A stretch of 53,168 nt of DNA from an uncultured Gammaproteobacteria bacterium (GTDB lineage Bacteria > Pseudomonadota > Gammaproteobacteria > Xanthomonadales > Xanthomonadaceae), in NCBI GenBank assembly GCA_903942465.1, contig CAJAPA010000086.1, positions 1 to 53,168 of the forward strand, in the 5' to 3' direction. Below the pieces are notes generated by a model. That model saw nothing but the letters and a program-made list of their open reading frames with translations. It was not told the DNA's origin and searched no databases. The first letter of the stretch is position 1. Each line of letters starts with the position of its first letter. Below are positions 28,071-37,016 of this stretch, piece after piece. The translations under genes were made by a program, and so were the position numbers.

Positions 28071-29287
28071 AAACCTATCTGGTCGGCGGTGCGGTGCGCG
28101 ATGCGCTGCTCGGCCTTGCGCCGGGTGACCGCGACTGGGTGGTGGTCGGCGAAAGCCCCGAGTCGATGATGGCCGCCGGGTTCCGGCCGGTCGGTGCCGA
28201 TTTCCCGGTATTCCTGCATCCGCGGTCCGGCGAGGAATACGCCTTGGCGCGCACCGAACGCAAAAGCGCGCCGGGTTACAAAGGTTTCGTGTTCCATGCC
28301 GATCCGGAGGTGACGCTGGAACAGGATCTGGCCCGCCGCGATTTCAGCGTCAATGCCATCGCCCGCGATGCCGATGGCACGCTCATCGATCCGTTCAACG
28401 GCCAGACCGATCTGCAGGCGCGCGTGCTGCGGCATGTGTCGCCCGCGTTCGCGGAAGATCCGGTCCGGATTCTGCGCGCCGCGCGCTTCATGGCGCGCTT
28501 CGCCCATCTCGGATTTTCGCTGGCGCCCGAAACCGTGGTGCTGATGCAAAGCATGGTCGCGGCCGGCGAAGTCGACCATCTGGTGCCGGAACGGATCTGG
28601 CAGGAAGTCCGTGCCGCCCTGGCCAGCCCGACGCCGTCGGCGTTCCTGCAGACCCTGCGCGCCTGCGGCGCGCTGGCCGTGCTGTTGCCGGAAGTGGAAG
28701 TGCTGTACGGCACGCCGCAGCGCCCGGAATATCATCCTGAAATCGATACCGGCCGGCACATTGAAATGGTCTGCGACATGGCCGCACGGCTGGCGCCGGG
28801 CGATGCATTGATCGGCTTCGCCGCGCTGCTGCATGATCTGGGCAAAGGCCTGACGCCGCCGGAACAATGGCCGAAACACATCGGGCACGAACACCACGGA
28901 CTTGCACCGGTGCAGGCGGTCTGCGCGCGCTGGAAAGTGCCGAGCGAGTATGCCGCCATGGCCGCCCACGCCTGCCGCGAACACCTGAATGTGCACCGGC
29001 TGCAGGAATTGCGCCCGGAAACCGTGCATGACCTGCTGGCACGGCTTGATGCCTTCCGCCGGCCCGAGCGGGTTGCACAGCTGGCGCTGATATGCGAGTC
29101 TGACAAAAGGGGCCGTCTGGGCATGACGGAAGATATCTATACCAATGGCGATTTGCTGCAACGCTGTTTCCTGGCGGCTTCGTCGGTACGGGCGGGGCAT
29201 CTCTCCGGTAATCCGACCGGGCCGGCCGTCGGCGAAGCACTGCGCAAGGCACGTATTGAAGCCATTGCCGCGGCCAAGGAGGCCTGA
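28067..29287 (+). CDS. cca: CCA-adding tRNA nucleotidyltransferase with HD domain
   Basis: The 406-residue protein starts at the ATG overlapping the slt stop (ATGA). It has the class II nucleotidyltransferase signature [12 protein letters not shown], the metal-binding DRDW pair, and the [10 protein letters not shown] block, followed by an HD phosphohydrolase domain with LLHDLGKG, as in gammaproteobacterial Cca. It adds or repairs the CCA end of tRNAs, and the HD part can have phosphodiesterase activity. It is followed without any gap by the GGDEF-EAL gene, whose GTG start comes directly after the cca stop. Confidence 0.96.
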   Translation: MKTYLVGGAVRDALLGLAPGDRDWVVVGESPESMMAAGFRPVGADFPVFLHPRSGEEYALARTERKSAPGYKGFVFHADPEVTLEQDLARRDFSVNAIARDADGTLIDPFNGQTDLQARVLRHVSPAFAEDPVRILRAARFMARFAHLGFSLAPETVVLMQSMVAAGEVDHLVPERIWQEVRAALASPTPSAFLQTLRACGALAVLLPEVEVLYGTPQRPEYHPEIDTGRHIEMVCDMAARLAPGDALIGFAALLHDLGKGLTPPEQWPKHIGHEHHGLAPVQAVCARWKVPSEYAAMAAHACREHLNVHRLQELRPETVHDLLARLDAFRRPERVAQLALICESDKRGRLGMTEDIYTNGDLLQRCFLAASSVRAGHLSGNPTGPAVGEALRKARIEAIAAAKEA

Positions 29288-32263
29288 GTGGTCAAGCAGA
29301 TACTGAAGAATCCGGTCGTCCGCGGGCTCTGGATTGCCTTTCTGCTGGGGAGCGCACTGGCCACGGTTTTCACGCTATACGCCGAATCGGAACACGCGGT
29401 CGATAAGGCCAATGACCGGCTGATCCAATCCAACACCCTGGCCAGCGAACTGCTGCTTACCACGGAAACCACCACACGGCTGGCGCGCACCTATGCCATC
29501 ACCGGCGACCGCAATTACCTGAGCGCCTATCAGCAGGTGATTGATTCGAGGAACGGCCGGCTGGCGGTGCCGCTGGAGGCCAGCCTGTATTACTGGAACC
29601 CCAGTCTGGAATTGCGGGCCCGTCTGTCCACCAAAAAAAAGCCGCTTGCCGAGCGGATCAAGACGCTCGAGATCCGGCAGGCGGATGTCGATTTCCTCAA
29701 TCGGGCACAAAGGCTGAGCGACGACCTGACGGCAACGGAGCAGGATGTATTTTCCCAGATTGAAACCATCTCGCATGATTTCAAGGTCTCCCACCATCCG
29801 GCCATGCATCAGCTGTATGACACCGCGTACAGCCGCGAAAAATCCCTGGTGCTGTGGAATGTCCAGGAATTCAACAAGCGCATCACGGCCCATGAGCAGG
29901 AGAATGTCAGGGCAGCGAAACTGCGGGCAGACCGGCTGCGCTATCTGTTCATTTTCATTTCGGTGCTTTTCCTGATCAATATCTGGCGCGTCAACCGCAA
30001 CCTGCACAACATCATGGGCGGCACGATTGTTGAGGTTTTCGATGCCATCGCCCACCTGACCGATGAAAAAGTCAACCCCGGGCTGTACCGCCATACCCAA
30101 GGCCATAGTGGCATCCTGCCGAAACTGGCGACGGCGCACCAGCAACTGGTTGACGGGCGACAAGCGCGCGTACACCTCAACAATGCACTCCAATCGACCT
30201 TGGATGATTTCCGTCGGGCGCAGACCGTTGCCCGGGTTGGCAGCTGGACCTTGGATATCGCCAGCGAAACGCTCCAGTGGAGCGAAGAAATCTACCGGAT
30301 TTTCGATCTTTCTCCGGACACGCCAATGACTTTGCCATTCTTCTTCGAGCACATCCATGCCGATGATCGGGAAGCCGTAGGCAAAGCGTGGAAGGCGGCA
30401 CTTAAAGGCGATAAGTACGATGTCCGGCACCGGATTATCGTCAACGATGAAGTGCGCTGGCTCCGTGAGCGCGCGGAGTTCGAACGCGATGCCGATGGCA
30501 TCGCTGTGCGCGCCTTCGGCACCTGCCAGCTGATCACCCGCCAGGTGCTTTCGGAACAGAAATTGCAGCTGTTCGCCAGCGTGTTCACCAGCGCACACGA
30601 AGGCATCATCATCACCGACCTGAACGCGCGCATCATCGAGACCAATATCGCTTTCAGCAAAATCACCGGCTACAGCCGCGAGGAAGTCCTCGGCAAAACC
30701 CCGGGACACTTCAGTTCCGGCCGGCACGGCCGGGAATTCTACGAAGCGATGTGGGAGAAACTCAAAACCGAGCATTACTGGAACGGCGAAATCTGGAACC
30801 GGCGCAAATCCGGCGAGGTCTATCCGGAAATGCTGGCGATCAGCACGGTATTCGATGCCGAGGGCAATCCAAGCAGCTACATCGGTCTGTTCACCGACAT
30901 CAGCGTGCAGAAAGAACAGCAGCGCCTGCTTGAATACAACGCCTATTACGACGGACTGACCGGGCTGCCCAACCGCGTCCTGCTTGCCGACCGCCTGCAG
31001 CTGGAAATGTCGAAAAGCCAGCGTGACGGCACAAAAGTGGCCATTGTGTTCGTCGACCTTGACGGCTTCAAGGAAGTGAACGATGAGTACGGCCATGAAG
31101 CCGGCGACCATGTGCTGATCAGCATCGCCGAGCGCATCACCAGCTGCGTACGCGCGCACGAAACCGTGGCACGGCTCGGCGGCGATGAATTCGTGGCGGT
31201 AATCACCGGCATGACCACCGAACAGGAAGCGCTGCCGGTGATCAACCGCATTCTGGTCAGTCTCGCCACCGCCATTCCCTACGGCGATTTCTCGCTGTCT
31301 GTCAGTGCCAGCATCGGCGTCACCTTTTACCCGCAAGCCCTGGATTACAGCGGCGAACAGCTGATGCGCCAGGCCGACCAGGCGATGTATCACGCCAAAC
31401 AGGCCGGCCGCAACCGCTTCCAGATTTTCGATGAAGCCTACGACCGCGATCTGCGCATGCACAACGAGAATCTCGAGCGCATCAGAAAGGGCCTTGCCGG
31501 CGGCGAGTTCGAGCTGTACTACCAGCCCAAGGTCAATATGGCCACCGGCGAGGTTACCGGCCTCGAAGCCCTGGCCCGCTGGAACCACCCCGAGCGCGGC
31601 CTGCTGCCACCGGGTGCCTTTCTTCCCGACATCCAGGGCACCATGCTTGAAATCCCCTTCGGCGACTGGGTCATCGACCAGGCCCTGGCCGACTGCGGGC
31701 GTCTGCGCCAGCATGATGTATCCCTGACCATCAGCGTCAATATTTCGGCACGTCATCTGGAGAAACCCGATTTTGTCGGACAGCTGCGCGCACGCCTGGA
31801 AAACTGCAGCTGCAAGCATATTTGCCGCCTTGAGCTGGAAATCCTGGAAACCAGTGCCTTGGACGATCTTGACCACGTGTTCGAAATCATCCGCGAATGT
31901 GCGGAGTTCGGCGTCAGCTTCTCGCTGGACGATTTCGGAACCGGTTATTCCTCGTTGACCTACCTGCGCAAGCTGCCGGTGCAGACCCTGAAAATCGACC
32001 AGAGCTTCGTACGTGGCATCACCGAACGTCCCGAAGACGTGATTCTGCTCAAGGGCATTCTGGATCTGGCGCGCGGTCTCGAGCGCAAGGTCATCGCCGA
32101 GGGTGTGGAAACCCTGGAGCATGGGCGCATCCTGTTGGAAATCGGCTGCACCCATGGCCAGGGCTATGCCATTGCGCGCCCGCTGCCGTTCGGGGCACTG
32201 CTGGAATGGATAGGAACCTGGCATCCCGATCCGTCCTGGGAAAACCGTTCGGCCTGGCGCTAA
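29288..32263 (+). CDS. Membrane GGDEF-EAL protein with two PAS domains (dual c-di-GMP enzyme)
   Basis: The 991-residue protein begins at a GTG immediately after the cca stop. A helix at about 13-31 and another near 217-236 frame a periplasmic, mostly helical domain of about 185 residues. Two PAS-like domains follow (about 310-425 and 425-545), then a GGDEF domain with G631-G632-D633-E634-F635 and an EAL domain with E760-A761-L762. Both active sites look complete: the EAL part also keeps DDFGTGYSSL and VIAEGVET. It could therefore both make and degrade c-di-GMP. It stands in line with slt and cca, and the gene ends 3 bases from the convergent VanZ gene. The signal sensed is unknown. Confidence 0.95.
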   Translation: MVKQILKNPVVRGLWIAFLLGSALATVFTLYAESEHAVDKANDRLIQSNTLASELLLTTETTTRLARTYAITGDRNYLSAYQQVIDSRNGRLAVPLEASLYYWNPSLELRARLSTKKKPLAERIKTLEIRQADVDFLNRAQRLSDDLTATEQDVFSQIETISHDFKVSHHPAMHQLYDTAYSREKSLVLWNVQEFNKRITAHEQENVRAAKLRADRLRYLFIFISVLFLINIWRVNRNLHNIMGGTIVEVFDAIAHLTDEKVNPGLYRHTQGHSGILPKLATAHQQLVDGRQARVHLNNALQSTLDDFRRAQTVARVGSWTLDIASETLQWSEEIYRIFDLSPDTPMTLPFFFEHIHADDREAVGKAWKAALKGDKYDVRHRIIVNDEVRWLRERAEFERDADGIAVRAFGTCQLITRQVLSEQKLQLFASVFTSAHEGIIITDLNARIIETNIAFSKITGYSREEVLGKTPGHFSSGRHGREFYEAMWEKLKTEHYWNGEIWNRRKSGEVYPEMLAISTVFDAEGNPSSYIGLFTDISVQKEQQRLLEYNAYYDGLTGLPNRVLLADRLQLEMSKSQRDGTKVAIVFVDLDGFKEVNDEYGHEAGDHVLISIAERITSCVRAHETVARLGGDEFVAVITGMTTEQEALPVINRILVSLATAIPYGDFSLSVSASIGVTFYPQALDYSGEQLMRQADQAMYHAKQAGRNRFQIFDEAYDRDLRMHNENLERIRKGLAGGEFELYYQPKVNMATGEVTGLEALARWNHPERGLLPPGAFLPDIQGTMLEIPFGDWVIDQALADCGRLRQHDVSLTISVNISARHLEKPDFVGQLRARLENCSCKHICRLELEILETSALDDLDHVFEIIRECAEFGVSFSLDDFGTGYSSLTYLRKLPVQTLKIDQSFVRGITERPEDVILLKGILDLARGLERKVIAEGVETLEHGRILLEIGCTHGQGYAIARPLPFGALLEWIGTWHPDPSWENRSAWR

Positions 32264-32266
32264 ACG

Positions 32267-32647
32267 CTAGTTCCGAATCAAGCGTTCAACCGCCGTCAGA
32301 ACATTGACCCGTCGAAACAGTAATGCCGCAAGCCCGATGCCGCAGGTGTTGGCCAGCAGATCCCACGGATCGGCCAGCCGGTTGACGGCCCATACGCCCT
32401 GCGCCAATTCAATCAAGCCGCCGAACAGCAGCAGCCAGAGCAATGCCGCGCGGCGTGCATTTCCGGGCGCGAACAGGCCGCAGGCCAGCATGGCCAGAAC
32501 CCCGTAGCCAAGCGCATGGATGAGCTTGTCGAGGTGCGGAATGACGGGCACACGGAGGATGCCGGCGCGTAGCGACAGATAGGCGCCGATTGCCATACCG
32601 GCAAGCCAGAGTGCCAACCACAGGCGCGGCCAGCGCAGCGGATTCAC
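32267..32647 (-). CDS. VanZ-like small membrane protein
   Basis: The 126-residue protein has four predicted membrane helices and the VanZ-family layout, with PHLDKLIHALGYGVLA near the second helix and ELAQ..R..DPWDLLANTCGIG near the fourth. It starts with a GTG whose GTGA overlaps the MidA-like stop, so it is translationally coupled to that gene. VanZ of enterococci gives low-level teicoplanin resistance, but family members in proteobacteria have no known role. Confidence 0.85.
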   Translation of the reverse strand: MNPLRWPRLWLALWLAGMAIGAYLSLRAGILRVPVIPHLDKLIHALGYGVLAMLACGLFAPGNARRAALLWLLLFGGLIELAQGVWAVNRLADPWDLLANTCGIGLAALLFRRVNVLTAVERLIRN

Positions 32648-33822
32648 AGACGGTAACGCAGATCGCCCTGGGCGAATGCCGCGCTGAAATCGACGCCTCT
32701 GGCGAAGCCCATGAACTGGAAACGCTCGCCCATTTCGCCGGGAAGAATCAGTTTCTTGACCATCTGGCTTTCGCGATAGCGCGTGATTTCATCCATGCCG
32801 CTTTCATAAGCGGCGATGTATTCGGCCAGGCCGTTGGCCAGCAGGAAGCTGGCCTGGGAACAATAGCCGGCCAGCTGGAATCCGGCACTGGTTCCGGCCT
32901 CGGCCAAAGCGGTGAAATCCACCGAAGCGGTCAGATCCTGCAATCCGGGCCAGATGAAATAATCCCCGTGCGCACGATGCCGGTAATGGCAGATCAAGGT
33001 GCCGTCGTCGCGTTCGGGCAGATAGTATTCGCCGCGCGGGTAGCCGTAATCGATGAACAACATGGCGCCGCGACGCATGGTGCCGGCCACGGCCTGGATC
33101 CAATATGGCAGTTGCGGCAGCACCTCCGAGCAGTAGCCTTCCTCGAATTCGCGCTGAAGATAACGTTCCAAGTGGCGCACCGCGCCGCTGACCAGGGCAT
33201 CGGCCGGACGCATCACCCGCGCGAACTGCTGCTTGGCATCGAGCGCGACGCATTCTTCGTATACCTCGCCCTCTTCCTTGATGAAGCGGGTGGCCGGCAG
33301 TGCATCGATGACTTCATTGGCCACCAGCACGCCCTGCCAGGGCTGCTCCGGCGGTGCGTCCAGCCAGACGCAGCGGGCGAACAATTCGGGCGGCAGACTG
33401 GCCTGCAAATGGGCGTGTTGCCGCTCACGAAGATCCGCACTCGGCTCGAGGATCCAATAGGCGGCGGGAAGTCGGTCCAATTGCTGCAGACATTTCAGGG
33501 TCTTTTCGGCCAGAGCGCCGGTGCCGGCACCGATCTCGAACCAGATTCCGTCACCCTCAAGCTGGGTCAGAATGCCCGCGCCAGCCTGGGCCAAGGCATA
33601 GGCAAAACCGCCACCGAGTTCGGGAGCGGTCACGAAATCGCCATCAGCACCGAATTTACGGGCACCCGCGCTGTAATAGCCCAGACCCGGCGCGTACAAG
33701 GCCAGTTCCATGTAGCGCGCGAACGGAATCGCGCCCTGCTCGAGCGCGATGGCCTGGTGGATGATGTCGGTCAGGCGTGCGCTGTGGGCGAGCGCCTCCT
33801 CGGAGGGACGGGGCAATTCCAT
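32644..33822 (-). CDS. MidA/NDUFAF7-like SAM-dependent methyltransferase (DUF185)
   Basis: The protein is 392 residues from the ATG at 33822; a GTG at 33834 is an alternative. It has the family features PFARYMELALYAPGLGYYSAG near the N-terminus, the SAM-binding WFEIGAGTGALAEK, and FIDYGYPRGEYY in the second half. In eukaryotes this family dimethylates an arginine of a complex I subunit needed for assembly; the bacterial role is not established. It is divergent from the pteridine reductase gene and coupled to the VanZ-like gene by a 4-base overlap. Confidence 0.92.
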   Translation of the reverse strand: MELPRPSEEALAHSARLTDIIHQAIALEQGAIPFARYMELALYAPGLGYYSAGARKFGADGDFVTAPELGGGFAYALAQAGAGILTQLEGDGIWFEIGAGTGALAEKTLKCLQQLDRLPAAYWILEPSADLRERQHAHLQASLPPELFARCVWLDAPPEQPWQGVLVANEVIDALPATRFIKEEGEVYEECVALDAKQQFARVMRPADALVSGAVRHLERYLQREFEEGYCSEVLPQLPYWIQAVAGTMRRGAMLFIDYGYPRGEYYLPERDDGTLICHYRHRAHGDYFIWPGLQDLTASVDFTALAEAGTSAGFQLAGYCSQASFLLANGLAEYIAAYESGMDEITRYRESQMVKKLILPGEMGERFQFMGFARGVDFSAAFAQGDLRYRL

Positions 33823-33892
33823 GCGGGCTTTCACTGGTCATTGATGCCCGTTCAGGATACCTTGTCTGTGTCCTGTTTTGAACCGAGATCCG

Positions 33893-34633
33893 ATGATGCC
33901 GAATGATTCCGCCGTGGTCCTGATTACCGGTGCCGGCCGCCGCATCGGCGCGGCACTGGCCGCCGACCTGCATGGCCGCGGCTACCGTGTCGTCCTGCAT
34001 TACCAGAACTCTGCAGCTGAGGCAGCGGCACTGTGCGCCGACTTCAACCAAGCCCGGCCGGACAGCGCCATCGCCCTGCAGGCCGATCTGGGCGATGCCA
34101 CGCGGCGCGATGCGCTGGTGCCGGCGGTACTGGCGCATTTCGGCCGGCTGGATGTGCTGATCAATAACGCCAGCAGTTTTTTTCCCACACCCATCGGCAA
34201 CAGCAGCGATGCCGACTGGGATGTGCTGTTCGATGCCAATGCACGTGCCCCGTTCTTCCTGAGCCAGGCGGCCGCACCGCATCTGGCACGGCATAAGGGC
34301 TGCATCGTCAACCTGCTCGACATCTTCGCCGAACGCCCCAAACCCGGCCACACCCTGTATGGCATGGCCAAAGCGGCGCAGGGCATGCTGACCCAATCGC
34401 TGGCGCTGGAACTGGCGCCGGAGGTGCGCGTGAATGCCATCGCACCGGGCGCCATCCTCTGGCCGGAATCCGGAAAATCCGATGCTCAGAAGCAAACCAT
34501 CCTCGATGCCACACCGCTGGCCCGCATCGGTGATGTGGACGACATCTGCAAGGCGGTCCGGTTTTTGATTGAAGACGCGACCTACTGCACCGGACAGATT
34601 TTGGCCGTGGATGGCGGGCGTTTATTGCGTTGA
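33893..34633 (+). CDS. folM: Pteridine reductase, short-chain dehydrogenase family (FolM/PTR1-like)
   Basis: The product is about 246 residues from the ATG at 33893 (ATG 33896 and TTG 33878 are other options). It is a short-chain dehydrogenase with cofactor motif TGAGRRIGAAL, NNASSFFPTP and the active-site YGMAK. The arginines right after the glycine motif and the Ser/Phe-rich NNASSF segment are typical of pteridine reductases such as FolM and trypanosomatid PTR1, which reduce dihydropterins with NADPH. Two more pterin pathway genes, folK and folB, lie about 2 kb downstream. The reductase family is certain; the exact substrate is inferred. Confidence 0.87.
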   Translation: MMPNDSAVVLITGAGRRIGAALAADLHGRGYRVVLHYQNSAAEAAALCADFNQARPDSAIALQADLGDATRRDALVPAVLAHFGRLDVLINNASSFFPTPIGNSSDADWDVLFDANARAPFFLSQAAAPHLARHKGCIVNLLDIFAERPKPGHTLYGMAKAAQGMLTQSLALELAPEVRVNAIAPGAILWPESGKSDAQKQTILDATPLARIGDVDDICKAVRFLIEDATYCTGQILAVDGGRLLR

Positions 34634-34692
34634 GTCAAGTCGTTCGGCGCATGACGCGGTAAAATATATCCATCTTCTTTCGGAGTCCGGCC

Positions 34693-35160
34693 ATGTTGTA
34701 TCGTTTCCTGAGTTCATCACTGCTCGCACTGGGTCTGATTACCGGCGCGCAGGCTGCCGATTCCCTGGCTTTCAGTAATGCCTGGGTCCGGGCGACGCCG
34801 CCGAATGCCAAGGTTGCCGGCGGTTTCGTAGAGATCCGCAATGCCGGTAAAAGCGCGGACCGTCTGCTGTCCGCAAGCAGCGATGCGGCCGAACGCGTGG
34901 AAATCCACGAAATGAAGATGGCCGGCGATGTGATGCAGATGCGCCATCTGACGGAAGGCCTGGTGATTTCCGCCGGCCAGAGCGTGCAACTGAAACCGGG
35001 CAGCTATCACCTGATGTTGATCGCACCGAAAAAGCCGATTGCCGAGGGCCAGAAAGTCACCATCACGCTGGTTTTCGAGAAAGCCGAAAAGCGGGCTGTT
35101 GAATTCACCGCCGCCAAGCAGCCGCCGGTTGCAGCGCCCGATTCTGCGCATAAGCACTAA
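34693..35160 (+). CDS. Periplasmic copper chaperone PCu(A)C
   Basis: The 155-residue protein has a Sec signal ending AQAAD near residue 22 and the PCu(A)C copper site: H72, M83, H106 and M108, close to the HX10MX21HXM consensus. A His-containing C-terminal tail (SAHKH) is also present. Such chaperones bind Cu(I) in the periplasm and deliver it to the CuA site of cytochrome c oxidase, matching the cta cluster further right. A CGGAG ribosome site precedes the start. It stands 59 bases after the pteridine reductase gene. Confidence 0.93.
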   Translation: MLYRFLSSSLLALGLITGAQAADSLAFSNAWVRATPPNAKVAGGFVEIRNAGKSADRLLSASSDAAERVEIHEMKMAGDVMQMRHLTEGLVISAGQSVQLKPGSYHLMLIAPKKPIAEGQKVTITLVFEKAEKRAVEFTAAKQPPVAAPDSAHKH

Positions 35161-35246
35161 AGCACGCAGCATTTCCCCGCCGGCATTCACGCCGGGTTAA
35201 CTCCGGCTATCCGACACTGAGGACTACTCAACGACGGAAGCCCCCC

Positions 35247-36176
35247 ATGACCGCAACAGAACAACAGGCCCTGCTTGCCATCACCCTGCATGCCGCCTTC
35301 GCCGACGGCAGCAAGGACGCGCGGGAACGCGAACAGATCAAGCAGATTGCGGAAAGTCTGGTGCCGGACGGCAGCATCAACATGCCCGGACTGTATCAGG
35401 ACGTGCTGTTGAAGCGGCGCACGCTGGAGCACAGCGCCGCCCTGTTGGAAAGCCATGAAAGCCGGCAACTGGCGTATGAAATGGCGGTCTGCGTGTGTGA
35501 TGCCGATGGCGTGCGCAGCACGGCCGAGAACGATTTCCTGGATAAGCTGTGCGGTCTGCTGCAGATTGACGCCGTACAGGCGCAATCCTTCGCCAAGCAG
35601 GCCGATGCTCTGGCCGATGCGCCTTTGGTCGCGGTGCCGGTCGAAAGCGGCTCCACCGTCGATACGGCGGCATTGGATAAATCGGTATTGAATTACGCCA
35701 TTCTCAACGGTGCGCTGGAACTGCTGCCGCAGTCCCTGGCCTCGATGGCCATCCTGCCCTTGCAGATGAAGATGGTGTACGGCATCGGCAAAGCGCACGG
35801 CTATGAACTCGACCGCGAGCACATCAAGGATTTCGCCGCCACGCTCGGCGTCGGCATGACCGGCCAGTACGTCGAGCAGATGGGCCGCAAGTTAATCGGC
35901 GGACTGCTCGGCAAAGTCGGTGGCGGACTGCTCGGCAGTCTGGGCGGCGCGGCCACCGGCGCGGCGTTTTCCTTCGCCACCACCTATGCGCTGGGCAAGG
36001 TCGCCCAGCAGTATTACGGCAACGGCCGCAGCATCGATGCCGCCCAGCTGAAACAGGTGTTCGCGCAGATGTTCTCGCAGGGCAAACAGATGCAGGGCCA
36101 ATACCGCGCACAGATCGAACAGAAAGCCCAGACCGTCGATGTCACGCAGTTGCTGGCGATGGTCAGGCGCGGCTGA
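35247..36176 (+). CDS. TerB-like protein with C-terminal DUF697-like glycine-rich region
   Basis: The 309-residue protein starts with a TerB-like helical domain (about residues 1-135) that includes the acidic pattern AAFADGSKDAREREQIKQI and a second similar CDADGVRSTAEN, both resembling divalent-metal loops. The C-terminal half has a helical DUF697-like part and a glycine/alanine-rich hydrophobic stretch GGLLGKVGGGLLGSLGGAATGAAF that may insert in or touch the membrane. TerB domains are linked to stress and metal responses, but this architecture has no known function. It faces folK tail to tail across 26 bases. Confidence 0.8.
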   Translation: MTATEQQALLAITLHAAFADGSKDAREREQIKQIAESLVPDGSINMPGLYQDVLLKRRTLEHSAALLESHESRQLAYEMAVCVCDADGVRSTAENDFLDKLCGLLQIDAVQAQSFAKQADALADAPLVAVPVESGSTVDTAALDKSVLNYAILNGALELLPQSLASMAILPLQMKMVYGIGKAHGYELDREHIKDFAATLGVGMTGQYVEQMGRKLIGGLLGKVGGGLLGSLGGAATGAAFSFATTYALGKVAQQYYGNGRSIDAAQLKQVFAQMFSQGKQMQGQYRAQIEQKAQTVDVTQLLAMVRRG

Positions 36177-36202
36177 TTCAGGCGCCGCCGGGTTGGCAAC
36201 GC

Positions 36203-36655
36203 TCAGCGCTTGGCTGCCGCCAAGGTCGCCGATAGCGTGAGTCCGGTTTCCGGATTGACGAAACCCGGCGCGATCTGCGCCAGCGGTTCCAGTACGAAGG
36301 CATGTTTGAGTTCGGGTCGCGGAATCTGCAGATTGCCCGGACCGGTGAGAATCAGATCATCGAAGAAGATAATGTCGATGTCGAGTGTGCGGCTGGAAAA
36401 GCGCGGCACATCGCGCCGACGGCCATGCGCGTCTTCCAGCGCGTGCAGCCACCGATCGAGCGCGTAGACATCCCAGTCGGTTTCGATGATGGCGGCGCCG
36501 TTGATGAAGTCCGGTCCGTCGAAACCGATTGCCCGGGTTTGCATCCAGTCCGACAGCACGACATCGCCGAAGGTGTCGCGCAGGGCCTGCACGGCGGCGG
36601 CCAGATGGTGTTCCGGCTCCTGATTGGAACCCAGGCTCAGATAGGCTTTAGGCAT
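36203..36655 (-). CDS. folK: 2-amino-4-hydroxy-6-hydroxymethyldihydropteridine pyrophosphokinase
   Basis: The 150-residue protein begins MPKAYLSLGSNQEPEHHL and holds the HPPK signature RFSSRTLDIDIIFFDD with the metal-binding aspartates, then the PRPELKHAFVLEPLA block. It transfers pyrophosphate from ATP to the pterin, the step before dihydropteroate synthase in folate synthesis. Length fits the short gammaproteobacterial form. It overlaps folB by 8 bases and is surely cotranscribed with it. Confidence 0.95.
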   Translation of the reverse strand: MPKAYLSLGSNQEPEHHLAAAVQALRDTFGDVVLSDWMQTRAIGFDGPDFINGAAIIETDWDVYALDRWLHALEDAHGRRRDVPRFSSRTLDIDIIFFDDLILTGPGNLQIPRPELKHAFVLEPLAQIAPGFVNPETGLTLSATLAAAKR

Positions 36656-37007
36656 CCGCGCGCGAACGCTCGATTTTCACGCCGACGGCTTTGGCGCCGC
36701 GCACCGCGCCGATCTTGCTGAGTTTGAGCGAGACGTGCGTAACGCCGAACTCCTCGAGGATGATGGCGCAGCAACGCTCGGCCAGGGTTTCCACCAGACC
36801 GAAACTGGATTCCGAGACGAATTGGATCAGGCGTTTGCTGACCGCTTTGTAATCGAGGGTGTCTTCGATGGCATCGCTGGCGGCCGGGATGCGGTTGTCG
36901 AAGGCCATCTCGATGTCGAGCACGATCGGTTGCTTGATGGTGCGCTCCCAATCGTAGATGCCGATGACGCATTCGATTTCGAGGGCTTCGATGAAGACTT
37001 TATCCAT
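36648..37007 (-). CDS. folB: Dihydroneopterin aldolase
   Basis: The 119-residue protein has the FolB pattern: an N-terminal VFIEALEIECVIGIYDWERTIKQP, then AIEDTLDYKAVSKRL, and LVETLAERCCAIIL with the catalytic-region glutamate. It cleaves dihydroneopterin to hydroxymethyl-dihydropterin, the substrate of FolK encoded directly after it with an 8-base overlap. It follows tsaD on the same strand after 9 bases, so tsaD, folB and folK form a likely operon. Confidence 0.95.
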   Translation of the reverse strand: MDKVFIEALEIECVIGIYDWERTIKQPIVLDIEMAFDNRIPAASDAIEDTLDYKAVSKRLIQFVSESSFGLVETLAERCCAIILEEFGVTHVSLKLSKIGAVRGAKAVGVKIERSRADA

Positions 37008-37016
37008 GGCGGCAGT

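Noticed and set aside
29375-32224. A 949-codon open frame on the minus strand opposite the GGDEF-EAL gene
   Set aside because: The plus-strand product has intact PAS, GGDEF and EAL motifs, while the antisense translation shows no domain. GC-rich codon use keeps stops rare in one antisense frame.
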